Assembly: GCF_003010965.1 (NCBI RefSeq)
Contig: NZ_PGGM01000001.1
Coordinates: forward strand, 310,001-374,000
From: Phyllobacterium sophorae
GTDB lineage: Bacteria; Pseudomonadota; Alphaproteobacteria; Rhizobiales; Rhizobiaceae
Direction: 5' to 3'
DNA length: 64,000 bases
How positions within the stretch are numbered: position 1 is the first letter of the stretch; each line of letters opens with the position of its first letter. Of this stretch, positions 47,059-56,308 are shown piece after piece. Both the position numbers and the translations under genes were made by a program. Below the pieces are notes generated by a model. The model did no database searches, was not told the DNA's origin, and worked only from the letters and a program-made list of their open reading frames with translations.

Positions 47059-47382
47059 ATGACCGCATTCACCCTCGCTGATCTCGAACGCATTGTGGCG
47101 GAACGCGTCGCCTCAGCGGATGTCAAATCCTATACGGCCAGTCTCTACGCCAAGGGCATTGGCAAGGCCAGCCAGAAACTGGGAGAAGAGGCGGTTGAAA
47201 CCGTCATTGCAGCGGTTTCCGGCGACAGGCAGGGTGTTGTTTCGGAAAGTGCAGATTTGCTCTATCATCTCATCGTCGTTCTCGGGATTTCCGGCATAAA
47301 GCTTGAGGAAATCTTCGAGGAACTCGACCGGCGGACGGCTCAGACCGGAATCGAAGAAAAAGCCGCGCGAGGACATGACTGA
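47059..47382 (+). CDS. hisE: Phosphoribosyl-ATP diphosphatase
   Basis: Second step of histidine synthesis, removing pyrophosphate from PR-ATP. The 107-residue all-helical MazG-like protein has [29 protein letters not shown] and [12 protein letters not shown] with the metal-binding Glu residues. It is separate from HisI, as usual in this group. GGAGAA precedes the ATG. Confidence 0.95.
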   Translation: MTAFTLADLERIVAERVASADVKSYTASLYAKGIGKASQKLGEEAVETVIAAVSGDRQGVVSESADLLYHLIVVLGISGIKLEEIFEELDRRTAQTGIEEKAARGHD

Positions 47383-47384
47383 TC

Positions 47385-48386
47385 ATGTTCAAAGCACCGG
47401 CATTCGTACGGCAGACGGAAGGGGAAGTCGTGGATCAGTTGGCACCCAGCGAGTTTTCGCCCTACCGGTTCTTCAGCGCCGAGCGCTGGGCAGAATTTCG
47501 TGCCGACACGCCAATGACGTTGACCTATGACGAGGTCAAGCGTCTGCGTTCTTTGGGGGACCCGATCGATCTCGATGAGGTGAGCCGGATTTATCTTTCG
47601 CTGTCGCGGTTGCTTTCCGCACATGTGGAGGCAAGTCAGCTGCTGTTCTACCAGCGCCGGCAGTTTCTCAACACCGGCGACGCCTTCAAGACGCCGTTCA
47701 TCATCGGCATTGCCGGTTCGGTGGCGGTCGGTAAATCCACCACCGCGCGTGTCCTGAAAGAATTGCTGGCCCGCTGGCCATCGAGCCCGAAGGTCGATCT
47801 GGTAACCACCGACGGGTTCCTCTATCCGAACGAGGTCCTTCGCGCCAAGGGCCTGATGGAGCGCAAGGGCTTTCCGGAGAGCTATGATGTCGGCATGGTC
47901 CTGCGCTTCCTGTCGCAGATCAAGGCCGGCCAGCGCAATGTCAACGCGCCGCTCTATTCACACCTGACCTACGACGTGCTGCCGGGTGAATTTCAAACAG
48001 TGGATGCACCCGATATACTGATCTTCGAGGGCATCAACGTACTTCAGGTTCGCGATCTGCCCGAAGACGGCAAGATGGTACCGTTCGTCTCGGATTTTTT
48101 CGATTTTTCCATCTATATCGATGCGGATGAAGAGCAGATCCACAAATGGTACATCAGCCGTTTCATGCGGCTACGGGAAACGGCGTTCAAGGATCCGAGC
48201 TCATTCTTCCATCGCTATTCGACTATTTCGGATGATTCTGCCCTCGCTATCGGCGAAAGCCTGTGGGCCAACATCAATCTGAAGAATTTGAGGGAAAACA
48301 TCCTTCCGACCCGGCCGCGTGCTGATCTGATCCTGTGCAAGGGCGACAATCACCTCGTCGAGGAAGTCGCGCTCAGGAAGCTGTGA
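47385..48386 (+). CDS. coaA: Type I pantothenate kinase
   Basis: First, regulated step of coenzyme A synthesis. The 333-residue protein has P-loop [16 protein letters not shown] and the [24 protein letters not shown] and YDVLPGEF signatures of CoaA. It follows hisE by two bases, so it is the last gene of the his operon here. Its 3' end overlaps alkB tail to tail by 14 bases. Confidence 0.96.
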   Translation: MFKAPAFVRQTEGEVVDQLAPSEFSPYRFFSAERWAEFRADTPMTLTYDEVKRLRSLGDPIDLDEVSRIYLSLSRLLSAHVEASQLLFYQRRQFLNTGDAFKTPFIIGIAGSVAVGKSTTARVLKELLARWPSSPKVDLVTTDGFLYPNEVLRAKGLMERKGFPESYDVGMVLRFLSQIKAGQRNVNAPLYSHLTYDVLPGEFQTVDAPDILIFEGINVLQVRDLPEDGKMVPFVSDFFDFSIYIDADEEQIHKWYISRFMRLRETAFKDPSSFFHRYSTISDDSALAIGESLWANINLKNLRENILPTRPRADLILCKGDNHLVEEVALRKL

Positions 48387-48987
48387 CGCGGCGCAAAGTG
48401 AGATTTATCCGCCCTGGGCTCTTCAGCAGCGTCGACGTGCCCGGATAAATACGATCGACACCATGGAACGCCAGACGGCCCTCGCCACCGAGAACAATCA
48501 CATCGCCGCTTGATAGCCGTATCGACTGTGTCTTGTCTTTGCGATTTGCACCGCCGAAGCGGAACAGGCAGGCGTCGCCGAGCGACACGGAAACGACCGG
48601 CGCCTGAAAGTTTTGCTCGTCACGATCCTGGTGCAGGCCCATCTTTGCCGTTTCCGAATAGAAATTCACCAGGCAGGCTTCCGGCGGCAGCGGAAAGTCA
48701 CCGACCGCCTGCCACAGTGCCAGCAGGCGCGGCGGAATGGCCGGCCAAGGCTTCTGCGTCACCGGATGCCGCGCTTGATAGCGGTAGCCCGACTCCTTGT
48801 CGGTGACCCAGCCAAGCGGGCCGCAATTGGTCATGCGCACGCTCATTTCCTTGCCGGTTTTCGGCATGGCTGGGACATAGAGTGGTGCTTCAGTGACGAC
48901 ACCTCGGATGTCCTCCACCAGCACGGCCTGTTCGGCCGGATCGAAATGATCCGGATAGTAGCGAATGCCGGGTGCAAGCAGGAGCAT
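48373..48987 (-). CDS. alkB: Alpha-ketoglutarate-dependent dioxygenase AlkB
   Basis: Fe(II)/2-oxoglutarate enzyme that demethylates 1-methyladenine and 3-methylcytosine in DNA. The 204-residue protein has the iron ligands His119-x-Asp121 in MGLHQDRDE and a distal His near 175 in LAFHGVDR, and 2-oxoglutarate Arg in RINLTLRR (193-200). The ATG at 48987 is chosen because a hairpin lies right before the TTG at 49014. Usual AlkB length. Confidence 0.9.
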   Translation of the reverse strand: MLLLAPGIRYYPDHFDPAEQAVLVEDIRGVVTEAPLYVPAMPKTGKEMSVRMTNCGPLGWVTDKESGYRYQARHPVTQKPWPAIPPRLLALWQAVGDFPLPPEACLVNFYSETAKMGLHQDRDEQNFQAPVVSVSLGDACLFRFGGANRKDKTQSIRLSSGDVIVLGGEGRLAFHGVDRIYPGTSTLLKSPGRINLTLRRVTAS

Positions 48988-49016
48988 CGGATTGGGCGCG
49001 GCTTTCGAAAGCAACG

Positions 49017-49040
49017 GCCCGGCTGCAAGCAGAGCCGGGC
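49017..49040 (-). terminator. Hairpin between the BON-LysM gene and alkB
   Basis: An 8-bp stem GCCCGGCT/AGCCGGGC at 49017-49024 and 49033-49040 around an eight-base loop, in the 72-base gap. The minus-strand sequence after it is only partly T-rich, so it may be an attenuating structure rather than a full terminator. Confidence 0.45.
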
Positions 49041-49059
49041 GATTGCGTAAGGGTTAGAC

Positions 49060-49518
49060 TCAGTCGAGCGGCGGGATACGCAGTACCTGACCCGGATAGA
49101 TCTTGTCGGGATGGCTCAGCATCGGCTTGTTGGCTTCGAAGATAACCGTGTTCTTCGCGCCTTTGCCTTTGCCATATTGGGACTCGGCGATCTTCCACAG
49201 ATTGTCGCCTTTCTTCACCGTGTAGAACACGGCTGCCTTGGTGACGGAACCGGTGGTTGTCTCATCAACCTTCAATCCGTCAGTCTCTACCTTGGAGATA
49301 CCGAGCGAGTTACCAACGGCAATGATGGCCTTTTCAAGAATTTCCTGGTTGGTGACATTGCCTTTCAGGACTGCCTTGTCGCCTTCAACAACGACCTGGA
49401 CATTGTCCGTGCCAAGCTTGTGCGAATCCAGCTCTTTCTTCAGCGCCTCTGCGTCGGGCTCGTCATCGCCGATGCCGATTTTCTTTCCTACGGATTTAAC
49501 GAAATCAAATAGTCCCAT
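49060..49518 (-). CDS. BON-LysM domain protein (Kbp/YgaU-like)
   Basis: A 152-residue protein with an N-terminal BON domain (about 25-88) and a C-terminal LysM domain (about 97-151) reading FYTVKKGDNLWKIAESQYG and KIYPGQVLRIP. This is the layout of E. coli Kbp, a cytoplasmic potassium-binding protein, and there is no signal peptide here either. AAGGAG precedes the ATG. Confidence 0.9.
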   Translation of the reverse strand: MGLFDFVKSVGKKIGIGDDEPDAEALKKELDSHKLGTDNVQVVVEGDKAVLKGNVTNQEILEKAIIAVGNSLGISKVETDGLKVDETTTGSVTKAAVFYTVKKGDNLWKIAESQYGKGKGAKNTVIFEANKPMLSHPDKIYPGQVLRIPPLD

Positions 49519-49625
49519 GTCTGGCTCCTTGTTGATTGTTCAAACCGACAGATGCTGTTGTGGCACTCCGCGAAGAGCTTGAAAAGCCGAGAATAACGGG
49601 CGCAGTTAATATTAGGGACGCGCGC

Positions 49626-50063
49626 TCAATCTCCTTTGACCCTGCCACGCATTTTTTTCACATCGGCACGGCCGGATTTTGCTTTGAGGCGGCGTTCGAT
49701 GGAGCCCTTCGTTGGCCGCGTCTTCTTGCGGGGCGGCGGCGGTGGTTCAGCCGCCTTCGCAACCAGCGCAATCATGCGTTCGAGCGCATCCTGACGGTTG
49801 CGTTCCTGTGTCCGAAAGCGATTGGCTTCAATGAGCACATCGCCATCCTTGGTCGCTTTCTGGCCGGCAAGCTTTATCAGCCGTGCAAACACATCATCCG
49901 GCAGCCCCGCTCGCGCGGCCAGAAACCGCAATTGCACCGCTGTGGAGACCTTGTTGACGTTTTGTCCGCCAGGACCAGCCGAGCGAATGAAATTTTCCTC
50001 CAGATCGTCCTCGTCAATCCAGATTCGATTGGTGATTTTTATTCGGCTCCGGCTCTCTTCCAT
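49626..50063 (-). CDS. arfB: Ribosome-rescue factor ArfB
   Basis: Peptidyl-tRNA hydrolase that frees ribosomes stalled on non-stop mRNA. The 145-residue protein has the GGQ motif at 32-34 (IRSAGPGGQNVNKVST) and a basic C-terminal tail (KKTRPTKGSIERRLKAKSGR) that enters the empty mRNA channel. It lacks the codon-recognition domain of RF1 and RF2, as expected. Confidence 0.94.
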   Translation of the reverse strand: MEESRSRIKITNRIWIDEDDLEENFIRSAGPGGQNVNKVSTAVQLRFLAARAGLPDDVFARLIKLAGQKATKDGDVLIEANRFRTQERNRQDALERMIALVAKAAEPPPPPRKKTRPTKGSIERRLKAKSGRADVKKMRGRVKGD

Positions 50064-50122
50064 GACTGGATTGGTAAACCAAACTTTGATTCGAGCAAAG
50101 CATCAGAAAATTGCCGCATATG

Positions 50123-50156
50123 CAAAAGGCCCCGTTGTTTGCAACGGGGCCTTTTG
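50123..50156. terminator. Terminator after pckA
   Basis: A perfect 15-bp stem (50123-50137 with 50142-50156) around TTTG, with its own A and T flanks. It lies between the pckA stop and the arfB start; both are on the minus strand. Confidence 0.93.
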
Positions 50157-50178
50157 GATTGTCAGGATTGCCGTGGAA

Positions 50179-51792
50179 TTACTCCGCGGCGACCGGTGTG
50201 TGCGGGGCAGCGGCCTTGATATCGCTATCGACGTGACTTTCGAACTTGCCGAAATTGCGAATGAACATATCGACCAGCTTGTTTGCCTGAACATCGTAGC
50301 CGGCCTTGTCCACCCAGGTCGAACGCGGATCTAGAATGGCCTCATCGACGCCTGGCACGGAAACCGGGACAGCAAAGCCGAAATTCGGATCCGTGCGAAA
50401 CTGGACATTCTTTAGCGAACCGTCCAGCGCCGCCGTCAGCAGTGCGCGGGTGGCCTTGATTGGCATGCGCTTGCCTGTCCCGTAAGCGCCGCCGGTCCAG
50501 CCCGTATTCACGAGCCAGCAATCGACGCCGTGATCGGCAATGAGCTGGCGCAGGAGATTGCCATATTCCGAGGGGTGACGCGGCATGAACGGGGCGCCGA
50601 AGCAGGTTGAGAACGTCGCCTCTGGCTCGGTCACGCCGCGTTCGGTGCCGGCGACCTTGGCGGTATAGCCGGACAGGAAGTGGTACATGGCCTGCGCCGG
50701 GGTAAGCTTAGCGATGGGCGGCATTACGCCAAAGGCATCAGCGGTCAGCATGATGATGTTCTTTGGGTGCCCGGCCTTGCCGGACTTCGATGCATTTGGA
50801 ATGAAATCGAGTGGGTAGGCGCACCGCGTGTTTTCCGTCAACGAGCCGTCATTGAAATCCGGCTGGCGGTTTTCATCGAGAACGACGTTTTCAAGTACGG
50901 TGCCGAAACGCTGGGTCGTTGCAAAGATTTCCGGCTCGGCTTCGGCGGAAAGGCGAATCGTCTTGGCATAGCAGCCGCCCTCGAAATTGAAGACGCCGTG
51001 TTCGCCCCAGCCATGCTCGTCATCGCCGATCAATGTACGGCTCGGATCGGCCGAAAGTGTCGTCTTGCCCGTGCCCGACAGGCCGAAGAAGACAGCAGTG
51101 TCGCCATCCGGGCCTTCATTGGCCGAGCAATGCATGGGCATGACGCCCTTGGCCGGCAGAGTGTAGTTAAGTGCGGTGAACACCGATTTCTTCATCTCGC
51201 CCGCATAGGCCGAGCCACCGATGAGCACGATCAAACGCTTAAGATCGACGGCGATAACCGTTTCCGTCCGTGTGCCATGTCTTGCCGGGTCAGCACGAAA
51301 TGACGGCAGGTCGATAATGGTCATCTGCGGCACGAAGCTTGTGAGCGATCCCCGCTCCGGACGGATCAGCAAGTTGCGAATGAACAGCGAATGCCAGGCG
51401 AATTCGGTGATCACACGAGTGTTCAGTTTGTAATCTTCATCGGCACCGCCGACCAGATCCTGGACGAACAGTTCTTTGCCTTTTGCCTGCTCCATGAAGT
51501 CCGCGTAGAGGAGCTCGAAAGCCTCAGGCGACATGGGTGAATTGTTTTCCCACCAGACGTGATCTTCGGTTGATCCGTCGCGGACAACAAACTTATCCTT
51601 TGGCGAACGGCCGGTATGCTGGCCGGTGCGGGCAACAAGTGCACCCTGTGCCGTCAGTTCTGCCTCACCCCGGCGCAATGTCTCCTCATAAAGCTCTGCC
51701 GCTCCGAGATTATAATAGACCGCCGAAAGCCCCTTCAAGCCTGAGGTGCCGAGCGCGATCGCCGCGTTGTGAATACCGGTCTCTCTAGTCAT
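50179..51792 (-). CDS. pckA: Phosphoenolpyruvate carboxykinase (ATP)
   Basis: Gluconeogenic conversion of oxaloacetate to PEP with ATP. The 537-residue protein has the Walker-like [11 protein letters not shown], the PCK signature region [10 protein letters not shown] and [23 protein letters not shown], and [14 protein letters not shown] near the N-terminus. The ATG at 51792 fits the family; a TTG nine codons upstream is open. Divergent from chvI, as in Sinorhizobium and Agrobacterium. Confidence 0.97.
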   Translation of the reverse strand: MTRETGIHNAAIALGTSGLKGLSAVYYNLGAAELYEETLRRGEAELTAQGALVARTGQHTGRSPKDKFVVRDGSTEDHVWWENNSPMSPEAFELLYADFMEQAKGKELFVQDLVGGADEDYKLNTRVITEFAWHSLFIRNLLIRPERGSLTSFVPQMTIIDLPSFRADPARHGTRTETVIAVDLKRLIVLIGGSAYAGEMKKSVFTALNYTLPAKGVMPMHCSANEGPDGDTAVFFGLSGTGKTTLSADPSRTLIGDDEHGWGEHGVFNFEGGCYAKTIRLSAEAEPEIFATTQRFGTVLENVVLDENRQPDFNDGSLTENTRCAYPLDFIPNASKSGKAGHPKNIIMLTADAFGVMPPIAKLTPAQAMYHFLSGYTAKVAGTERGVTEPEATFSTCFGAPFMPRHPSEYGNLLRQLIADHGVDCWLVNTGWTGGAYGTGKRMPIKATRALLTAALDGSLKNVQFRTDPNFGFAVPVSVPGVDEAILDPRSTWVDKAGYDVQANKLVDMFIRNFGKFESHVDSDIKAAAPHTPVAAE

Positions 51793-52100
51793 GTGTCCGC
51801 CGTTGTTAAGATGGTTCAAGGGTCAAGTTCGGATCATGCCGCACCTCGCATCTTCCAACGGGAATGCGGTCATACTTGGTCAAAAGCAGAAAAATTGAAT
51901 ACTATCAAATGTTTAATCGATTTAAAGAATTTAAATTTTTTTAAATCGGTTTAAATAAGAGAAATTTCCGCGATTCTTCCGTGTGCGTAAAAGTAACCAA
52001 ATGTGGTGAAGATGACATCACTCGCGAACTGTGCCACATTTTGTACCTAATTTGTCCGGCACAAGCAGCCTCAATGTAATGGCACAAGGAAAGGCAGGGC
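51793..52100. promoter_or_regulatory. Divergent pckA/chvI control region
   Basis: A 308-base spacer with a very AT-rich core at about 51900-51960 made of repeated TTTAAA units. A 9-bp inverted pair, CGATTTAAA at 51918-51926 and its complement at 51940-51948, is the cleanest dyad. It must carry the pckA and chvI promoters; direct control of pckA by ChvI is known in related bacteria, but no ChvI box is certain here. Confidence 0.5.
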
Positions 52101-52820
52101 ATGAGGGAAGTACCCGCAATGCAGACAATCGCGCTCGTCGATGACGATCGCAACATTCTGACCTCCGTATCGATCGCGCTTGAATCCGAAGGCTACCGGG
52201 TCGAGACTTATACCGATGGCGCGTCCGCGCTCGATGGTTTGATGGCCCGTCCGCCAAATCTTGCCATATTCGATATCAAGATGCCGCGGATGGATGGGAT
52301 GGAGCTCTTGCGCCGCCTGCGCCAGAAATCCGATCTGCCGGTGATCTTCCTCACATCAAAAGATGACGAGATCGACGAACTCTTCGGCCTTAAGATGGGC
52401 GCCGATGATTTCATCACCAAACCGTTCTCACAGCGGTTGCTGGTCGAGCGGGTCAAGGCAGTCCTGCGCCGTGTCGCGGCGAGGGATACCGTGGTGAAGC
52501 CCGGCAGTCCCCAGGCAAAATCACTTGAGCGAGGCCAACTCGTTATGGATCAGGAACGTCATACCTGTACCTGGATGGGCGAGCCCGTCACTCTCACCGT
52601 AACAGAGTTCTTGATCCTGCATTCCCTGGCCCAACGACCCGGTGTCGTCAAAAGCCGTGACGCTTTGATGGATGCGGCCTATGATGAACAGGTCTACGTG
52701 GATGATCGCACCATCGACAGCCACATCAAGCGACTGCGCAAGAAGTTCAAGGTCGTCGATGACGATTTCGATATGATCGAGACCCTCTATGGCGTGGGCT
52801 ATCGTTTCCGCGAAACCTGA
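52101..52820 (+). CDS. chvI: ChvI response regulator
   Basis: OmpR-class regulator of the acid/envelope response essential for host interaction in rhizobia, Agrobacterium and Brucella (BvrR). The N-terminus [21 protein letters not shown] and [11 protein letters not shown] place the phospho-accepting Asp at residue 58 (52 if the start is 52119); LTSKDDE and TKPFSQRLL follow. The winged-helix DNA-binding domain covers about 135-235. The ATG at 52119 ([10 protein letters not shown]) has GGGAAG upstream and is an alternative start. Confidence 0.96.
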   Translation: MREVPAMQTIALVDDDRNILTSVSIALESEGYRVETYTDGASALDGLMARPPNLAIFDIKMPRMDGMELLRRLRQKSDLPVIFLTSKDDEIDELFGLKMGADDFITKPFSQRLLVERVKAVLRRVAARDTVVKPGSPQAKSLERGQLVMDQERHTCTWMGEPVTLTVTEFLILHSLAQRPGVVKSRDALMDAAYDEQVYVDDRTIDSHIKRLRKKFKVVDDDFDMIETLYGVGYRFRET

Positions 52821-52904
52821 TATTGTTTGCGGGCGAATATTGCTTAATGCATGACGCGGAACCAGCCTGAGCTTTCACAGGCACGTTATCCGCGCTAAAC
52901 AAGG

Positions 52905-54752
52905 TTGTCTCAACGCGCCGTGAATGCGATGAGGCAACGCAATTTACAAGTTTCTGAGGCAGAAATGGTAGCCGGGCTTCAAAGCGGCAATATTACGCGC
53001 AAGAGCGCCGTTATGCGCCGGAAGCGTTCGCTTGCCTTGAGGCGCTTCTTCAAGCCGCTTAATCGCGTCTTCGGCAATTACCTGTTTTCAAGCCTTACCC
53101 GGCGAATTCTCTTTCTCAATCTCGCTGGCTTGGCAGTCCTTTTGTCCGGCATAATGTATCTCAATCAGTTTCGCGACGGACTGATCGATGCGCGCGTCGA
53201 AAGCCTGATGACACAGGGAGAGATCATCGCCGGCGCAATCGCCTCGTCGGCAACGGTCGACACCAACTCCATTGCGATCGATCCCGAAAAGCTCCTGGAA
53301 CTACAGGCGGGTCAAAGCCTGACCCCGTCGCCGGACGTTCTGGACAATCTCGATTTTCCGATCAATCCGGAACGTGTGGCGCCGGTCCTGCGCCGGCTGA
53401 TTTCGCCGACACGCACCCGGGCCCGCATTTACGATCGTGACTCGAACCTCCTGCTCGACTCCCGCCATCTTTATTCGCGCGGCCAGGTGCTGCGCTACGA
53501 GCTTCCGCCGATCGATGGCGAGGAGCCCAGTTTCTTTGAGCGTCTGACCAACCGGATGACGCGGCTTCTCCGCCGAAGCGACTTGCCGATTTATCAGGAA
53601 CAGCCGGGCGGTAACGGCTCGTCCTATCCCGAAATCGTCAAGGCCCTGACCGGCTCACCGGCCACCGTTGTGCGCATGACGGAAAAAGGCGAGCAGATCG
53701 TCTCGGTCGCCGTGCCCATCCAGCGCTTCCGCGCGGTGCTTGGTGTGCTGCTGCTTTCGACAGAAGGCGGTGACATCGACAAGATCGTTCAGGGCGAACG
53801 CTTCGCGATCATCCGCGTGTTCACGGTTGCCGCGCTGGTCATGGCTATCCTGTCGCTGTTTCTGGCTTCGACCATCGCCAATCCGCTGCGCCGTCTTGCG
53901 GCAGCTGCCGATCGGGTCCGCCATGGCGTAAAGAACCGCGAAGAAATTCCCGACTTCTCCGAGCGTCAGGACGAAATCGGCCATCTTTCCACATCGATCC
54001 GCGACATGACCAATGCGCTATACGCCCGGATCGAATCAATCGAGAGTTTTGCGGCGGATGTCAGCCACGAGTTGAAAAACCCGCTAACTTCGCTGCGCAG
54101 CGCCGTCGAAACGCTGCCGCTCGCCAAGAACGACGAGTCGCGCAAGCGGCTCATGGACGTGATTCAGCACGATGTGCGCCGCCTCGACCGTCTGATCACA
54201 GATATCTCCGATGCATCACGGCTCGATGCCGAACTCGCGCGTGAGGATTCAGAACATGTCGATCTGAAATTTCTGCTCGGCAATCTCGTCACTGCGGCGC
54301 GCGAGGTCAGGCGCAACAAAAAGGACACGCGGATCGAATTCGTGGTTGGCAAGCTTCCGAACAACAAGAAGGGCTTCTACGTTGTCGGTCATGATTTGCG
54401 CCTGGGCCAGGTCGTCTCCAACCTGATCGAGAATGCACGCTCCTTTGTTCCGGAAGAAGATGGCGTCATTACAGTCACGCTTCAGCATATGGGCGACCGT
54501 ATCCGCATTCTGGTCGATGACAATGGCCCGGGCATCCGCGTTGAACAGATCGACCGGATATTTGAGCGGTTCTATACGGACCGGCCTTCTGGCGAAGCCT
54601 TTGGCCAGAATTCCGGGCTCGGCCTGTCCATCAGCCGTCAGATCATCGAGGCCCATGGCGGCACGCTAAACGCCGAGAACATTATCGATCCCAAGGATCC
54701 GGACAATTATCTCGGCGCGCGATTTATCGCTATCCTCCCGGTCGAGGTCTGA
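52905..54752 (+). CDS. chvG: ChvG sensor histidine kinase
   Basis: Membrane sensor partner of ChvI (ExoS/BvrS). Membrane helices at about 66-86 and 299-325 frame a periplasmic sensor domain where ExoR would bind; a HAMP-like linker follows. The H-box is ADVSHELKNPLTSLRS with His388; the N-box is NLIENARSF, G1 is DDNGPGI, and G2 is NSGLGLSISRQI. Three starts are open (TTG 52905, ATG 52929, ATG 52965 with GAGG upstream). The stop overlaps hprK by one base. Confidence 0.96.
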   Translation: MSQRAVNAMRQRNLQVSEAEMVAGLQSGNITRKSAVMRRKRSLALRRFFKPLNRVFGNYLFSSLTRRILFLNLAGLAVLLSGIMYLNQFRDGLIDARVESLMTQGEIIAGAIASSATVDTNSIAIDPEKLLELQAGQSLTPSPDVLDNLDFPINPERVAPVLRRLISPTRTRARIYDRDSNLLLDSRHLYSRGQVLRYELPPIDGEEPSFFERLTNRMTRLLRRSDLPIYQEQPGGNGSSYPEIVKALTGSPATVVRMTEKGEQIVSVAVPIQRFRAVLGVLLLSTEGGDIDKIVQGERFAIIRVFTVAALVMAILSLFLASTIANPLRRLAAAADRVRHGVKNREEIPDFSERQDEIGHLSTSIRDMTNALYARIESIESFAADVSHELKNPLTSLRSAVETLPLAKNDESRKRLMDVIQHDVRRLDRLITDISDASRLDAELAREDSEHVDLKFLLGNLVTAAREVRRNKKDTRIEFVVGKLPNNKKGFYVVGHDLRLGQVVSNLIENARSFVPEEDGVITVTLQHMGDRIRILVDDNGPGIRVEQIDRIFERFYTDRPSGEAFGQNSGLGLSISRQIIEAHGGTLNAENIIDPKDPDNYLGARFIAILPVEV

Positions 54753-55210
54753 TGGAAAAGCAAAGTGGTGAACTTTTGCACGCGACCGCTGTTCTGGTCG
54801 GCGACCGCGGCGTTCTGATCAGTGGGCCCTCGGGGTCGGGCAAATCGTCGATTGCGCGCGCTCTGATGGACAGGGCGTCGACCAGGGGGCTGTTTGCAGC
54901 ATTGATCAGTGATGATCAATGTCAGATTTGGCGAGCGTCGGGACGCCTGATGTGCACCGCCCCCGCCGCGTTGCAAGGCGGATTGGAGGTCCGCGGTTCA
55001 GGCCTTCATTCTGTGGATTTTGAGACGGCCGCGGTCATACATCTCGTTGTTGAATTGATCGAACGAGATCATGCGGTTCGATTTGCGGATGGCGCCACGG
55101 CACAACTACAGGGTGTCGCGATCCCACACCTTCTTCTACCAAAACGGGAAATCGAGGCTGCCTGCCGTGCTGTGGAAGCGAGACTTTTTTGCCCCCAGTG
55201 GAAAAAATAG
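54752..55210 (+). CDS. hprK: HPr kinase/phosphorylase, short alphaproteobacterial form
   Basis: Phosphorylates HPr on serine. The 152-residue protein keeps only the catalytic domain: P-loop GPSGSGKSS at 25-33, SDDQ as the Walker-B-like segment, and GLEVRGSGLHSV near 87-98. Full-length firmicute HprK is about 310 residues; alphaproteobacteria usually have this short form. Its ATG overlaps the chvG stop (TGATG), tying it to the sensor. Confidence 0.95.
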   Translation: MEKQSGELLHATAVLVGDRGVLISGPSGSGKSSIARALMDRASTRGLFAALISDDQCQIWRASGRLMCTAPAALQGGLEVRGSGLHSVDFETAAVIHLVVELIERDHAVRFADGATAQLQGVAIPHLLLPKREIEAACRAVEARLFCPQWKK

Positions 55211-55393
55211 CTTAACAATCCAAATAGTTGACCTATTAAGCTGCGAGAAAATGACCCTCTGTCTTGTTAACGCCATTTTTCCACTTGCCTTCACGATTCG
55301 TCCTGCCAGAATGCGACACCTGCCAAACGGGGCATTCAAGGCGCAGACAAAAGCCCAATCCCAAGGGGCTGGCGCGACAGGAGCAGTTTCAGA

Positions 55394-55795
55394 ATGATCG
55401 GACTCGTGCTTGTGACGCACGGAAGACTGGCTGAAGAATTTCATCATGCCGTGGAGCATGTTGTCGGCCAGCAGGAATATCTGGAAACCGTATCAATCGG
55501 TGCAGATGATGATATGGAGCAGCGCCGGCGGGATATCGTCGATGCCGTGGCCCGGGCTGACAATGGCTCGGGCGTTATCATCCTGACAGATATGTTTGGC
55601 GGAACGCCTTCCAATCTGGCGATTTCCGTGATGGAGTCAGGGCGGATCGAAGTCATCGCCGGAGTTAATCTGCCGATGCTGATCAAGCTTTCCAGTGTCC
55701 GCGTTACCAATGACATGGCGGCGTCGTTGCGGGAAGGCCAGGATGCGGGACGGAAATATATCAACGTGGCCAGCCAGGTGCTGACAGCCAAATAG
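55394..55795 (+). CDS. PTS EIIA component, mannose class
   Basis: A 133-residue EIIA(Man) domain protein with His9 in VLVTHGRLAEEF as the phospho-acceptor and ILTDMFGGTPSNLA typical of the family. No permease (EIIC/EIID) is present, so it is probably a regulatory end point of the phosphorelay rather than a sugar transporter. AGGAG precedes the ATG; a 183-base gap with no gene separates it from hprK. Confidence 0.94.
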   Translation: MIGLVLVTHGRLAEEFHHAVEHVVGQQEYLETVSIGADDDMEQRRRDIVDAVARADNGSGVIILTDMFGGTPSNLAISVMESGRIEVIAGVNLPMLIKLSSVRVTNDMAASLREGQDAGRKYINVASQVLTAK

Positions 55796-55819
55796 GGTTA
55801 TGCCCCATAGAGGTAATAA

Positions 55820-56134
55820 ATGCGCCTGACTGCTGAAACGACCGGCACATTTGATCCGGACAATGCCCTTGTGGAGTCATTCGAGATCATCAACCGGCGC
55901 GGGCTGCATGCGCGCGCCTCGGCAAAGTTCGTCCAGCTGGTTGATGGCTATGATGCCCACGTCCGTGTCGAAAAGGATGGCATGACGGTTGGCGGCACAT
56001 CTATCATGGGTCTGATGATGCTTGCAGCCTCCCCGGGCTGCTGTATCAAGATCAGCGCTTCCGGACTTCAGGCGCCTGAAGTGATGAAGGCTCTCGGCGC
56101 TTTGATAGCTGATAAATTCGGCGAAGAAGCCTGA
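55820..56134 (+). CDS. ptsH: HPr phosphocarrier protein
   Basis: A 104-residue HPr with a 19-residue N-terminal extension. Both phosphorylation sites are present: His30 in NRRGLHARAS (His15 equivalent, for EI) and Ser61 in VGGTSIMGLM (Ser46 equivalent, for HprK). With hprK and EIIA upstream it completes most of a regulatory PTS; EI must be encoded elsewhere. A 174-base spacer to ahcY shows no clear riboswitch. Confidence 0.95.
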   Translation: MRLTAETTGTFDPDNALVESFEIINRRGLHARASAKFVQLVDGYDAHVRVEKDGMTVGGTSIMGLMMLAASPGCCIKISASGLQAPEVMKALGALIADKFGEEA

Positions 56135-56308
56135 CGTCGAACCATATCTCAAGGGCAATATCGCGGCTAAATCCATCGCCACCATATGCACGCATAAGGA
56201 TTTCTTTATATCCCATTGTGCGTTGATCCCTAATCTGCTAGTCAACGGCATCTCCGGTCGCCTCTAAACGCGCGGCCAAATGGAACACACAAGACGGAGC
56301 TGACTTAG

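Noticed and set aside
55071-55397. A 108-codon frame between hprK and the EIIA gene
   Set aside because: It begins inside hprK in another frame and has no family features; the part after hprK is a plain spacer.
56135-56308. SAH or SAM riboswitch upstream of ahcY
   Set aside because: I looked for the conserved pairing of an SAH element in this 174-base spacer and could not find a convincing match. A covariance-model search would decide it.
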